Assembly: GCA_029721435.1 (NCBI GenBank) | Contig: CM056573.1 | Span: 120,055,947 to 120,119,946, forward strand | Reading direction: 5' to 3' | Source: Gymnothorax reevesii | Lineage: Eukaryota > Chordata > Actinopteri > Anguilliformes > Muraenidae | DNA: 64,000 nucleotides | In this document: positions 36,996-49,600 of the stretch, piece after piece | How the letters are laid out: every line of letters begins with the position of its first letter | How positions within the stretch are numbered: position 1 is the stretch's first letter | Program-made: the position numbers and the translations under genes | Notes under the pieces: model-generated | What the model was told of the DNA's origin: nothing | The model's database searches: none | The model's input: the letters and a program-made list of their open reading frames with translations, nothing else

Positions 36996-38766
36996 ATCAT
37001 TATAAATGACCAATAATCTTCAGAGATAATGCCTTTACTTGGAAATACTAACTGGTTGCTGAAGGGCATATAGCAAGCGATATTCCAACAACTTGTACAC
37101 TCAAAGTAGGGGGTATAAAGACATAAACATACATGTGATGGAAGGGGAACATGTTTCAACAGTGCCAATCCCATATTTGGTTTTGTCAAATGCAGTCACT
37201 ACATTCAAACCTCCAGATTTTCTTTATTGATACAGCACAACAGTACAATGAAGTTATGTTGGCACTCCTTGAGTTAAAAAAAGAACAGAACAGTAAAAGC
37301 ATTCAACACCAACATTTAAGACATAACTCTGCTTTATAATGGAAATCTTGGGACTTACAAAGATCCCAAATATCTCCAATTGAATTTCAGGGAAATGTGC
37401 ATAAAATGATGTTCAAGATCTAGGGATTTGATATTTGGTATGATGCTGTGGCCATAAAAACATGGCGCCCTGGGTATGAATATTTCACCCATAATTGAGA
37501 TGTAGCTTCAGTGAGGATCTGCAACCAGTAGACTTAATACCCACAGGTATGTGACATTGTCCTGGAGTATGGAAAAAAAATGCTTCTTCTAACTTTGAAC
37601 CTGCTGAAGAAGAAATTCATGCAAAAATCAGAGTTTAAGGGGTGAATATTTTGGAATAAATATCAAGAAGATTTTATAAAGGCATGTAATCATTACCACT
37701 TGAAAATCCTTATCAAGCAAATCCATATTTGAGGACACTGTATGTACGATGTAAGAGACATTCGGAATAAACATGTTTCAGTTTTGTGTGAAATGACAGC
37801 ATCACCTGAATCTTCATCACTGCTGCAGCAAATCAACTCCTCTTTTTTTATCATAAATTTGGCCTCTCCAAACTCACCCAAATCTGAAATGTCCAATCAG
37901 TGAACTATCAACAAGCATGTTCGTTCGCCACCCATGCTCCTATCTCAGGAGAGCGAAGACAGTTTGTCGTTCTTTGAATCAGACACTTGTCAGCTGCCAC
38001 TTCTTTTCATTCCCTGGTTCAAACCTCGCGAGATTAGAACACAAGCAGAGGGAACTAGAATATGTGTTTCTAGAGAATGTTACTGTCACTCCAATGGCCA
38101 GTTGGGGGTACTTGAGAAATGAAGAATGCTACCCAAAACTGACTGTATCCCTCCCATTTCCCTGAGCAGTGTTAAGCCAGTTATGCACTGCTCTCACAAG
38201 TTTTCTGAACACAGACGATTCAATCAAATGTCATGATGGTCACTCTGTACCATAAACTGTGCCTTTAGCGAGTGAGCCAACCCAGCCGCCCATCGACTGT
38301 ATTTAATAATTTTCTCCTCGTCTCTGAGGTGAGTCTTCACCAGATCTGAGTATCCACTTCTAAAATCCCTCAACTTCAGATTTTCTCCCAGAATGTTTTT
38401 TTTTTTTTGTACAACATTTCAGTTTTAAAACCTCTGGTTAGCTCTTGCTTTTAGTTTTGTCTCTGTCAAAGCAGAAACGTACTCTATGAGTTGCGTGTTT
38501 CTCTCCAAAGCTTCCCTGTCTTGTTACTGACAGGAATCATATCTGACATGATCTTCTTGCACTGCTAACCACAGCCTGCTTTGCACTGGCAATAAGATGG
38601 CACTGCAGCCTAATGTGGGTTAATGTTCGTCAGAAGCCTTGTCTTCTTTGTGTCTTATTTGTCTGGGTATGGAAGATCCCCCAGAAAAGAGCCTTCTGCC
38701 GTCACACACACACACACACACGCACACACACACACTCATACACACATACACACACACGCACGCGCT

Positions 38767-38807
<41 letters not shown>

Positions 38808-40648
38808 AAGTTCAAATCCAGCTTTATTTGATACATTTGCAGAATTATGATATAAAGAAAAGATGATTTATTCATTTATGAATAGTTTAAATGTTATACG
38901 TTCCCTGTATGTACTTGCACTGACCTTTATCTCTCTCTCTCTCTCTCTCTGGCTATCTTTGGAATCACATACTTGTTTCTACTACTACATACTGCTTTAG
39001 TATATCCTGGATACATGTTACTCTCCATCACAGCGGTATAATGGCCAGTATTTGAAAATAACCATGTGGTGTACTCCACAGTCACACAATTACCAGGCTA
39101 TTAAGATCACCTGGGTCTCAGCAAAACATTACCATTAAATGCACTGCATTTTTGGATATAGAACACTTGGAAGACACCTCTGGCTGCATAATGTGAAATT
39201 TAGCTCGGGTAGTGTGCCATCAGGATGTCTTTGGTGGACAAGTGTAAATTTATGTATATTTATTGTTGGTTAGGAAATGTACACAACTGGGCATTCAGTG
39301 ATGGTGTTTGGTAATGGTAAGTTTTTGGCAATTCCATACACATTCTGTTGCTCCCTCTTCCTCACTCTCTCCCTCTCCATCTCTTGCTGCTCCCCTCCTC
39401 TTTGTTGTATTCTCTCTCTCTCTCTCTAATGCAAACAGTCCCATATCATCTTTCTGCATGTGAGGTTCCTTCCTGGACTCTGGGAACAAGTGCCCCCTCT
39501 CTGTTTTCCTGAGTGGAGTCACTGACCGGAAGTGCTCTGGGGAGAGAAGTGCTTCCTGTCAACAAGCCCCTCTACCTCGCCAGCTGTGCTGCAGAATAAC
39601 TACTTTTTCAGAGCCCTGTTTATTTTCATGTTTACATGGGAAAAGAGTGGTGAGCCAACAAATAAAGACCCACTCTGCCTTACCTTTGGACCATGTGGCA
39701 CAAACAGTACCAAATGGCTGAATGGCAAATTAGGCCTCTGATTGTTACATGCAACATACCAGGCGTCATTAAGCACTTAAAACCATCAGCAGTTTTTAAT
39801 CAGGCTCCCTATTTAAAAATAACATCTTGAATGTGACAGTAAATCTGTCCCGAGCACTCCAGCTTTTTTGTGTTTTCCTTCGCCTAATCATCCTGCGTCT
39901 CCACTCCATAAATCATGGGGCGAGGGGGAGGGGGGGGGGGGGGGTCATTAGCTAAAATGTCTGGCCGTGAATCTGGAGAGATGGGGCTTTTCTGCAGAAT
40001 GCGAGGGGTATCCGCCAACATGAGTTCTCAGGGCCGGACCCGCAAGCCCTCATGAAGACAGGGCCTGCACATGCTCAGTGACCCCTCTGTGTCCAAAACA
40101 TTACGGTGCCACGACAGAGATGACTGAAAGATTTTTATGAAACATTCTGTGAGTATTCAGACGGTGACACATGTGTGAAAGGGCTTGCTCCACGTGGATG
40201 GATTACACAATGGACCGTCCATTATAGATAGAGGGTACTTACAACAAAAGTGTCCACATTCTTATGGACCTCTTTACATTGCATAACCCCTGATATTAGA
40301 AGTCCAAGTCTATAAACTTTCAGAAAAAAAAAGCTCTTTGAGTTATCTTTTTTGAGAAATCTTTTTTTTTTGATTCGGTAGTGAGCGTCTCAGAAAAAGT
40401 ATGACAAGTTAGAAAGCTCTGAGAGTGAAGTATTTTGTCTGGCAAAGAACTGATGAAATCGAGAGGAATCATGTGTGGAGACCCTGAGGAGTCTTCCCTC
40501 CTGAGAGAACATGATAGAAAATAATCTGTCAGAATATAGATGCACTGAACTGTCACATTTCTGATATTTTCCAATAAGCCCAAATAATGTGGGTGGCATT
40601 CAAGTACTTCCTAAAAGTGAATGTCAACTAATTTTTATACTGTTAATG
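36996..40648. other. Non-coding stretch with microsatellites
   Basis: No gene recognised. A T run at 38398-38410, the CA repeat at 38703-38806, short TC runs near 38931-38950 and 39413-39427, and a G-rich run at 39924-39944 are present. The region 39750-40200 is non-repetitive and moderately GC-rich. Frames up to 95 codons show no domain. Confidence 0.45.
38703..38806. repeat. (CA)n microsatellite with CG interruptions
   Basis: Long interrupted CA run with a central CGCACGCGCTCGCGC block. Open frames of about 75 codons on both strands (Thr/His or Val/Cys rich) are repeat artefacts. Confidence 0.95.
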
Positions 40649-40650
40649 TA

Positions 40651-41209
40651 AAGTGCTTTGCAAAAGACTTGGCACTTTTAAAGCAATTTCGTCAGGCAGA
40701 TATGCTTGCAAAAATAATGAAATTCAACATTTCTAATAACTGAGGAATTTACTATAAAGAGCTGTAAACTGTTATCTACCACTACCTGTTATCTAAACTA
40801 AATATAACCAATATTTGAAGTGACTACTCTTTGCCTAAAAATCTGTGACAGAGCTCTGTTGTGCTGGAGTAAGATGTTTGGCTTTTTGCTTGCTCCAAGC
40901 AGACTGGAAAATTTGACACCGTTCTTCTGCAGACTGACTGTCTCAATTGTGTCTGTCCCTCCAAGTAATTGTAGACAGCCATGATTATGTTGACATCTAG
41001 GTTCTGTCAAGACTATATTATCTGTGTCCACGGTTTTTAATTGAATGAAAACATTTGTTCATAAACCTAGTTTTTTCTAAATAGCATTTTAATTTCAGAT
41101 AAAATTTTTTATCTTCAGCATGACCAATGTGGAAAGCAAAAAGTAAATATCTAAAGCAAGAATTACATTTTTAAAAATATAATGTGCCTAACACTTTTGA
41201 ACAGAACTG
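40651..41209. mobile_element. Tc1-like non-autonomous element with TA duplication
   Basis: The left end AAGTGCTTTGCAAAAGACTT, GGCAC and the complement of the right end CAGTTCTGTTCAAAAGTGTT, AGGCAC form imperfect inverted repeats of about 26 bp. TA flanks both ends (40649-40650 and 41210-41211). The interior includes CAGACTGACTGTCTCAATTG and ATGATTATGTTGACATCTAG, which resemble a common fish Tc1 family with TGCAAAAGTCTTAGGCAC ends. At about 560 bp it is an internally deleted or heavily decayed copy with no open transposase frame. Confidence 0.75.
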
Positions 41210-41763
41210 TATATGAAGATTTTATGAGAGTAATTTTTATTTCTGGTGCTTATTTCAATGATTCAGTCCATTTTTGATTGACTGACTCATTATATCCTGT
41301 TGTACCCAAAACTGAATTCATATCCAGGGTCAGCATTGAACATGAGTAATCAGGTCTCTATTGGAAGTTTAGCAGGAAACATTCAGAATCAGGGAAAGGG
41401 GTATTACTCAATAAAATGCTAGAGAAGCTCAATGTTGGTTACACTGGATAGCTCAAGTGTCCTCTTGAGTCAAACTGTGTATGTGTATCATTGGAACCAA
41501 TGCCATAAACACTAGCTTTGAGAAGTTCACAACATACCTACTTCTTTGTTGAGATAGTTTCCCACGTGGATTGATTGAATTATGTGATGATTTCTAGATC
41601 TGCAGTTGCTGTATTTACTTGTAACTAACCTATCAAGTGTCCAGCGCACCCGTAATTCAGGCACCAACAAATAGGCCCCTTCAAAAATTTGTTAGTATCC
41701 TCAACTCACTTGGAGACTTATCAAGCAAAGTTCTGCTGGTTAGACCTCTTTGAAGCAGACAAA

Positions 41764-42367
41764 AGCTGCGTTTCCATCCACTTATTTTAATGCGTATTTT
41801 GATTTTGCGTTTAAAAAAACCTGGGTGGAAACGGCCAAAATGCGCATCGAAATATCGCATCTTTTTTTTTTTCGGAAGGAAGGGGGGGAATATTTTCCGA
41901 ATGGATAAAAATCAATGCGCTTTAGTGCAGCGGAAATGGGTTAGCGAACAAGTTATGAGAATAAATGATGACGTTTAGTATCTACGTCATTTTAGCTAGC
42001 CTACGTTGGCAAGCTAGCTTGCTAGTTAGCTACCTTGCAACATTGGTGTGGTAGCTATAACGTTAAAGTTCGTTTTCACTTTAGCTAGCTGGCTACTGGT
42101 TAATACAGTAGCTTAAGTGATTACTTCGCCACCAGCTTTCCCATTTGTTTTACTTTTTGTTCGTCGCGCTTACTGACATCATAGAGCTGCGCTGTCTTCT
42201 TCTGCAGAGCATTGGCAATTGATTAGAGAATTGGTGCCACCTAAGGGCACCTACGGCTTATCCTGTGAAACAAAAGCGCATAACTGAAGTGGATGGAAAC
42301 GCGCACAAATGCGCTTTTCCTTTTGCCGCATTAACGAAAAATTCGCTTTAGATTTGGAAACACAGCT
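41764..42367. mobile_element. MITE with GCGTTTCCATCCACTT inverted repeats
   Basis: The left end AGCTGCGTTTCCATCCACTT is matched on the opposite strand by AGCTGTGTTTCC at the right end (complement of 42356-42367). A perfect 16-bp inverted copy of GCGTTTCCATCCACTT lies at 42287-42302, so the right side has both a terminal and a subterminal copy. The interior has repeated ATGCGC/GCGCAT motifs near both ends and a run of TAGCTAGC-type motifs at 41990-42100. No coding capacity. The type is uncertain (hAT-like is possible); target duplication is not clear. Confidence 0.7.
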
Positions 42368-42782
42368 ACAGGCTGCTAATTAATAGTCAAATGAATCAGA
42401 ATTTTCTGTGTCAAGGCTTTGGTAATTGTGGTTTTGAGACTTCAAAATTAAAGCCATTCTTTAGGAGTGCTTCTGATATTTTGTCCACCCCCTTCTGTTA
42501 GATTGTAAAATTGTCCCATGATGTCAAAGTCTAAATTTCCTTTCTGCATAACTGGTGCTCTGGATTGCTTGTTGGTTTTGAATCCATATCTGACTCAGCT
42601 ATGCAGCTCCTGTAAGACAAGGATTCAATCAACATGATTCTTTTGAGTATAAAATATAAACTATTTATTTCACATTTCACCACCAAAGATTTTGAAGTTC
42701 AGTCATCTCCGAAACTGGTCAGACTGAGGAGACAGTTTAACACTCCACTGCTCTTTTAAGCATGTTCTGTTTCCCTAAGCAG

Positions 42783-43310
42783 ATATTGATTCAGATCAAT
42801 TGACAGTCTCTGGAAATGTTAAAATCAATCTGTGTATTTGTTCATGCAATCAGAAATAAGTCACCACTTTGATAAAATAATTCCCATTGCAAAGTTTGAT
42901 TCTTTGCACGAGAGAATATTTTAAATAATCACTTCGGATTGATTGCTTCGTTTTTGATGCACATATTATTAATTAAATTAAAGTGAAGGTCTTTCGACGT
43001 GCTAAAAACCCAGTGTGTATTTTTTCATGAAATCAGAAATAAGTCCGCACATTGATCAAACAATTCCCAGTAAAAAGAGTGATTCTTTTTTACAAGAGAG
43101 TATAAGGTAAATATTCACTTTGACTTGATTGATTTGTGTTTGATTAACTCAATATTGATTCAGTTCAAGCGAACATCTTTGGACATTTTAAAAAACCTGT
43201 CTGCGTTTCTTCCTGTAATCTGAAATAAGTCACCACATTGATCATTCCCAGCAGAAAGTGTGATTCTTTTTACATTTGAGTATATGTTAAGTATTCACTT
43301 TGACTTGATT
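42783..43310. repeat. Three tandem copies of a ~185-bp AT-rich repeat
   Basis: Copies start at 42783, 42963 and 43152, each with ATATT(G/A)ATT. Each then carries a GAAATAAGTC(A/C)(C/G)CAC step, a TTGAT(A/C) step, ATTCCCA, a GTGATTCTTTT-type step and a CACTT(T/C)G(A/G)(C/T)TTGATT end. Periods are 180 and 189 bp, and the third copy is cut after GACTTGATT at 43310. Similarity between copies is estimated by eye at about 70-80%. It belongs to no family I recognise and has no coding frame. Confidence 0.8.
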
Positions 43311-45219
43311 GTCAAGCTTTAGTTGTAGAATTACCTGGAAATGTGCTCATGAATACTTTTGGACTGCAGGGATCTATGATTCATTCTGATATCTAATTTA
43401 GTTTCAATAATGAATCTGCTTCATGGCCGTCTCTACCAATTAGAATAAACTGCATACGGCTTCCTAATGTCCAGGTTCAGAGAAAAGATTCGGCATAATC
43501 AGTTTTTATTTAGTATGTTTTTTTCTCTGTATTGCTTGGAATGTCAATAAGATATCCACAGACAGTTCTGAAAGAAATTAAAGAAATCTTACTTGCAGTA
43601 ATCCATTTTCCTTGCTTGTCAACATGAAATACAAACCTTCTGAATGTTATTTGGCCAAATACTCTGTTTATAGCGGAAATAGAGTCTGCAGAAACTTAGG
43701 GTCATATGGTTGCCTGCAGTCTAATGTGTTTGCACTGTGTAAGAGTGACTTAAGTGTCCATTATGGCTTTATGGCGTCATTACTGATCTAAGCAGAACTT
43801 ATGAGGACAGGCCCCGAGACTCCTATTAGTCATTAGTCATTGAAGAGTAGCTTGCATTAACTGCATTTTGTCAACACAGCACTGTTTGAGTATAAATTTG
43901 GCATTTACATCACCACTTTTGATGCACTGCTTTATTTACAGTGTCCAGCAACAAAACAACTGAATGTCAACATCGCATCGTATCACCAGCGTTCCACAAG
44001 GCGTCAGGAATTGGAGCTAATGTTTTAATTTAGTGACTTTACGTAGCAGTCTTATATATAAAATGTAACATTTCCTCAGAAAGAATTCAGCTATTATATA
44101 TAGGAAACACTGACACCTCTCTTTGTTGTAAATCACTTTTCAGCAGGCTTGTATATTTTGTCATTATTCAGCGGTTGACTTATTTCCATCTGCGTATAAA
44201 GCGCTTTTGAAAGGCAGTTAGTATTGTTTTTCATCTGAAGAAAATAAATGTCTCCCAATTCGCATACCTCTATAAAGATATACACTGCCCCCATAATTTT
44301 GATGGAATTCAACACCTGACTGTTCAATGCCTCATTCATACAGTGGATTTTTTATACTGAGCATTAATTCAGTAATATGAAAGGATTAAGAGCAATCCAA
44401 CACCGTTGAATACAAATGTCATTAATACAATGGTCCTCTTGTTAGAATTGCCTTTGAATGGAGATCTCCTTCGGATTTTAAATAGTAGTATATGTGAGGA
44501 AAATTTACTGCCGTACTGTATAAGCGAGGCAGTATAGTACCTTATTATAACCATGAATCATCTCAAAGCGGCAACCAAAGGTGTAAATGACTTTAAACCA
44601 TTTAATTAAATTAAATGAAATTGAATTTATTCAAAATGTATAATTTCTGTTCCTTTTTATGACTCTAGAGGTCTATAATTGTTCCGCCTCCACTTTTGTT
44701 AAACACATACAATATACAGTATTACTGAGTTAATGGGACAGATAATTGACAGTGAGCCAGAGGAGGTTAATAATAGATATTTAATTGACTTCTACCAATT
44801 TGTTACACTAAAAGCATCTCTGCTTCTCTCTCAATCCACATGAATAATAGGCTTATCCCTTTTGTAACACAGGGGCTTGTGATGATGTCAGAAAAGAATC
44901 CCGACCTAAATCATTGTCAAATTAAGTCAGTGGCATAATTGCTGAGACTAAAGTGGCTGGAACTGTCAGTGGAGAAGTAATGCAAATGAGACGGAGTGAA
45001 AAGTTTTCACTCAAGCGGAGGGCGCATCGCCGGTGCAGAAGGGATACACACTGAGACACAACCTATGTGGCCCTGGCAGCATCAAACAGGATGAGGCACT
45101 GTCTCAAATGAATACCAATGACATCAGAATAATTAGTCAGGTAATTAGGTACAGTCAGGCAACTGCTCTGGTCTTTGTGCTCAGGTTGGCAAGTGAAATG
45201 GATGGGGGGGGGGGGGGGG

Positions 45220-45255
<36 letters not shown>

Positions 45256-46003
45256 TATGAGAATGGAGGCGCGTCCTTGGCCCGTCCGTGGTCTGTCTGT
45301 GTCACAGACCTCGGCGTCTGGGCTTGGAAAGGATGGCGAGTTGGCTGCCGCTGATGTGCGTGACATGTGCTTCCTCTAGCTGCAGACCCCTCCGTTTGTC
45401 CGTCGGTGGCCCGGAAGTGAAAGTTTATGTTTTGCTAACTGCGCTAAATGGCCGCGTCTCGTACGGAACGACGACAGGCCCACCGATGTCCTGAGAAGCT
45501 CCGCAGAGCACAGGCAGTGAGTAGGAACCCTCCTTGTTTATGTATCCATTTCACCTGAACACGAACAATTGCAGGACAGGAAGCTTCACATCCCCTTTTA
45601 GTCATCAATGTGAAAATCCCATATACAACTAAGGAAGGGATATTTAAACAATATATTTGCATTCTGGAAACTTAGTAACATAAATGTAATGCAAAAACAT
45701 ACACAGAGACAAGCATACACACGTGCACACATGTATGTAAGCACTGTATGTACTGTTCTTGTATCCATGCATGCTCTCATGCCTACACATGTTAAAACAG
45801 GCACTAACATGCAGGCATACATGCTTGTTCAAAGCGCACTTTCATCTATATTCAAATGCATGCCTGCATTCATTAGAAGATGCTGTATGCATTTTAATGT
45901 ACATCCAGGTACCCACGACGCATGTTTTATACACAACCCTGCGTGTATTCTCACGGCGAATTTGGACATGTGTGCTGCTGCACACACTTGTTTGTTTTCA
46001 TCT
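43311..46003. other. Repeat-poor stretch, then poly-G/TG and CA-rich DNA
   Basis: 43311-45180 is AT-rich unique DNA; the part at 44870-45170 contains an octamer ATGCAAAT and several TAAT cores and is a candidate conserved element. 45204-45251 is poly-G plus TG (listed separately). 45680-46000 is rich in CA-containing words; frames there are not convincing. Confidence 0.45.
45204..45251. repeat. Poly-G tract joined to (TG)n
   Basis: About 17 consecutive G, then C, then about 14 GT units. A likely G-quadruplex-forming and length-variable site. Confidence 0.95.
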
Positions 46004-46470
46004 TTTGTGGGGACATTCCAAAGACTTCCATTCATTCCCTTACCCCTTTCCTGACCTTAACCCTCAACATGACATCCCCATCCCTAACCCTAACCTTATC
46101 CCAAATGTAACCTGAACCTCTGACCAAAAAACATCAAAATTTTTTGTAAGGTATGGTAGAAGTTCCCCAAAGTACAAGAATAATCTGGAATTCCATGTCT
46201 GTGGGGATATTTGGTCCCCACAAGGGTTAATAAACATGGTACAAACACACATGCACAATATTTGTGTAGCTGTGCCTATGTAGATACAGAATTGACTTAC
46301 ATTCATCTTGCTCAGTCTCTCCTGAACCCTACGTGTAACCAAATTATGCCTAACCGCAACCCAACTCTTACTGTAACCGTGACCCCAACATTAATCAATT
46401 AGCCATAATCCTCTGTAATTCTCTGTGAGGACCACCTAAAATGTCCCTTAAACCCCAAAAGTCCCCACAA
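46004..46470. repeat. GTGGGGAC / GTCCCCAC dispersed fish repeat, two pieces
   Basis: A first piece (46004-46224) starts TTTGTGGGGACATTCC and ends TTGGTCCCCACAAG, so its ends are short inverted repeats, with CCCTAACCCTAACCTTATC inside. A second piece (about 46319-46470) continues with TAACC-type words and ends in AAAGTCCCCACAA. This is a very common fish repeat, usually next to CA microsatellites, as here. Its class is uncertain. The CCCTAACCCTAA is too short to be telomeric. Confidence 0.65.
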
Positions 46471-46529
46471 CATGCAGTTTCTCAAGAGTTGTTGCCCTCC
46501 CACAAGTATAGTTACGCAAGCCCCTACAT

Positions 46530-46536
<7 letters not shown>

Positions 46537-46571
<35 letters not shown>

Positions 46572-46575
46572 ACAT

Positions 46576-46613
<38 letters not shown>
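46537..46613. repeat. (CA)n microsatellite
   Basis: Interrupted CA run directly after the GTGGGGAC repeat. Confidence 0.95.
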
Positions 46614-46617
<4 letters not shown>

Positions 46618-49600
46618 TTGCACTTAATAAGTACAAAAATCATAATCATGTTGTGGACATTTGGTGAATTAGATTGGTTCTGGTTATGTTTATAGCATGA
46701 TGGTTTTGATTATCAATTAGATTATCATCTAATCATGAATCAGAACTACAATTAAAATATTACTTAGCAGCAGTAATTCAACAACACCATTCATTTTCAG
46801 CAAGCCAGCTCTCATCATGATGCACATATTTCCAAGAATTAATGTCTTGCCTGAGGATGCAACAGGAACTTCTCAATGTTTACAATGTGAGATGACGTTT
46901 TCTGGCAAATGACCTGGTGACGAACATAAACCATTTGAGGCATATTAAGCCCTGTGATTGCCTAATGTGAAACAGGGATGGACAATAATTATGAGATGGG
47001 AACTATGTTTGGAGTTGAAATGAATCAGATGAGGCAGACTTGCACTCAACAAAATACAAGAGTCCTCCTTGTCCATTAGAAAGGGAGAACATTTCAGGCA
47101 GAGAATTAGCAATTCTTAACATCGACTAGCCAATTGCCCTGTTCATTAAGAGACAAATTTATCTTCACCTGAAAATAAAAAATATGTATATCCATGGCCT
47201 ATTAGAACAGCATCCAAGTGTTTTTGCTGAATAATTCTATCTAGCAGTGTGGATATGTTTAGATCTACTCCCTTAACTTTTTTCAATAATATACTGAATG
47301 TTTTTTCCAGGTTTCATTAAAAATGCATATTTTTACAGGACACAAACAGATTATTTTCCCCACGTCCCATCATGACAGGATTTATGTGAAATATTAGTTA
47401 GATGCCAGCATTCAAGACAACGTGAAATGGCTTGTTTCTTTTAATTCGTATCGTTCACTATTTTTGCTCTGCATTGTGGACAGGGTAGTTCATTGGCGGA
47501 TCTGTTCCGTCCCAAAATTTTTGCTCCAAATGAATAATTGCGCAATGAATGCCGCTATTGTGAGAATCAGCTTGAGAAAGATCTCAAGCTGGAGTTAAGT
47601 GAACTGAGGAATGCCACATGAAATGACTGGCTGTCGTATGAGTAGTGTTTATGTGGTGAGGGATATATACTGCTGGGCTGTGACTGTGATCCAGCAATTA
47701 AAAATTCAGGACATCGCTCGAATCTTCCACCCTAATTTATGGTAATTTTATGCACACAAGCCTAGTAGCTTGTTAATTTGATAGAATGTAAATAGTGCAG
47801 ATTGGAACACTGGGATGTCAGCGAGCCATACATCACCAAGATTACTTAAACAGTTCAAAGTGAGCTGATAGATGAACTTTCAGGAGACGTGGGCGAGATA
47901 TGGAAGGTGCTAGAAGGTTGGGGAAATTCATCACGGCAATTATTGAGAGTGTTTTTGCTGACATCATAGTCCCGGGCCATACATCAGCCATAGCAACATG
48001 CGGATGAAGTAGTGACAGGGCCGGAGTGGGGACATTGAGCAGTAAAAATTAGCGGTTGTTCGAAATGAAAAATGGAAATATCAGTGGGTTAAGCAGGATG
48101 CATTTGTTACTCTTAGGAACCACTTAAGATGAAAATCCATGATATGTTCATCCAACGTTTCATTGAAATGTTTCCATAGCAATATATTACAGAACGCTAA
48201 TGAATTTAAAAGGTCAAAATATCAATAAATGTAATACTAATACGGATAGTAATGATACACTGAAAAATAAAATGATGGATCTACAAGTAATTGCTCACGC
48301 AAAATAATTTGCTGTTGACTCATTGTACCTAATTTATTTAGTTAAACCTGTATTTTTTAGGTTCAACCATCAACATTCATTAGAAGCTTCTCAGATATTG
48401 GAGGGAGGACAAAAAGACTTTGAACAACAACTTTCTTTTACTTTCTCAGAGAAATAATAATAGTAACTATCATCATAATTATTAAAATGTGGCTCTATTC
48501 GGGAATATGTTTTACTGAATAAAAATGTAGAATTGTGTTTCTGCGGCAGTTAAATAGTTGCAGTCATGCCAAGTAAAAGTCCATAGCTTTAAAGAGCTCC
48601 CTTGAAATAACTAACTGGAACAAAACAGCACATTGAATAAAATATGAGCGGTGAGAAAAATTCAGGCTTTAGAAAGTTCTGGAAAAGAGAAAGAAAACAT
48701 TTGACTGTCTGGCGACACAATAGAGATAGCTTGATCAGGAATGATCAAAAATGAGTGAGACAGCGAATGAGAAAGAGGCAGAGGCAAAAAAAGACAGAGA
48801 GAAAGACAGAGGAGGAGAATGAGAGAATGGAGGAGAACAGTCTGATATTCACACAACTGTCGTTCCTGAGCGTGAGCCAGACTGGTGAGCGTGAATTGTG
48901 TGTATGTGTCGCTCCCTGGCGCACGCATATTGAAAAGTATGTATCGTGCCTGCCACCCTCTTTGTCCCGACTCCGGAAATGGCGGAAGCAGGGCTCTGGA
49001 CTATGCTATCTCCGGGCAGACAGCTTTCCTTGTTTGAGTGGGGTGGGGGTTGTTTCGGAGATTGGAGGCAGCACACGGTCCAGGCGTTATCTGGTCCAAG
49101 CTAAGCACGACCCTGGCACCCCCCGCCCCTCCTAGCCATCCCATCGGAAGAGAACAGGGGAAGAGGCTGGCATCCTATCTGCACAATGAGCATGTCCTAA
49201 AAACCCCCTTTATTGCTGTTTTTATGGTGCGGGCTAGGGTTGGGTTTGACCCTTTTTTTTTAAAGCAAGGCAGGCAAAAATGGAGTCTGCTCTCCAACCA
49301 TCCCCCTCTCCTTTTTCTTTCACTCGTTTTTTTCTGTCTATTCTAGCCAGACCCCAATTTACAGTGGGGCCTGTCAGATACTTTAGCAATGGCACCCCAT
49401 TCGAACCCAACCGGGGTTATTCACAGAAACAGCCTGTGCAAAGGCTAGCTCTGATGGTTTTGTAAACAAGCACCCCCTTGCTGAGAGGATATGATTGACG
49501 ACAATGGCGGATTAGGCCTTGTGCGTTAGCCTCGGATCCTTTGTGCGTGGGTGTCGCGGGTACACACACCCACTTGGCTGCGAAATCGGTGGCCTGACCA

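Noticed and set aside
37917..38165. tRNA gene suggested by GGTTCAAACCTCG near 38021
   Set aside because: No matching A box or acceptor stem upstream at tRNA spacing.
38620..38866. Cys/Val- and Thr/His-rich ORFs at CA repeats (also 35020, 46399, 61686)
   Set aside because: Direct translation of dinucleotide repeats.
42783..43310. Centromeric satellite
   Set aside because: Period is suitable, but only three diverged copies in single-copy surroundings.
46082..46098. CCCTAACCCTAACC as interstitial telomere repeat
   Set aside because: Only about two units; it is part of the GTGGGGAC dispersed repeat, which is rich in TAACC words.
48755..49135. 126-codon Arg/Glu-rich ORF
   Set aside because: Generated by a purine-rich tract; no start context, splice pattern or domain supports it.
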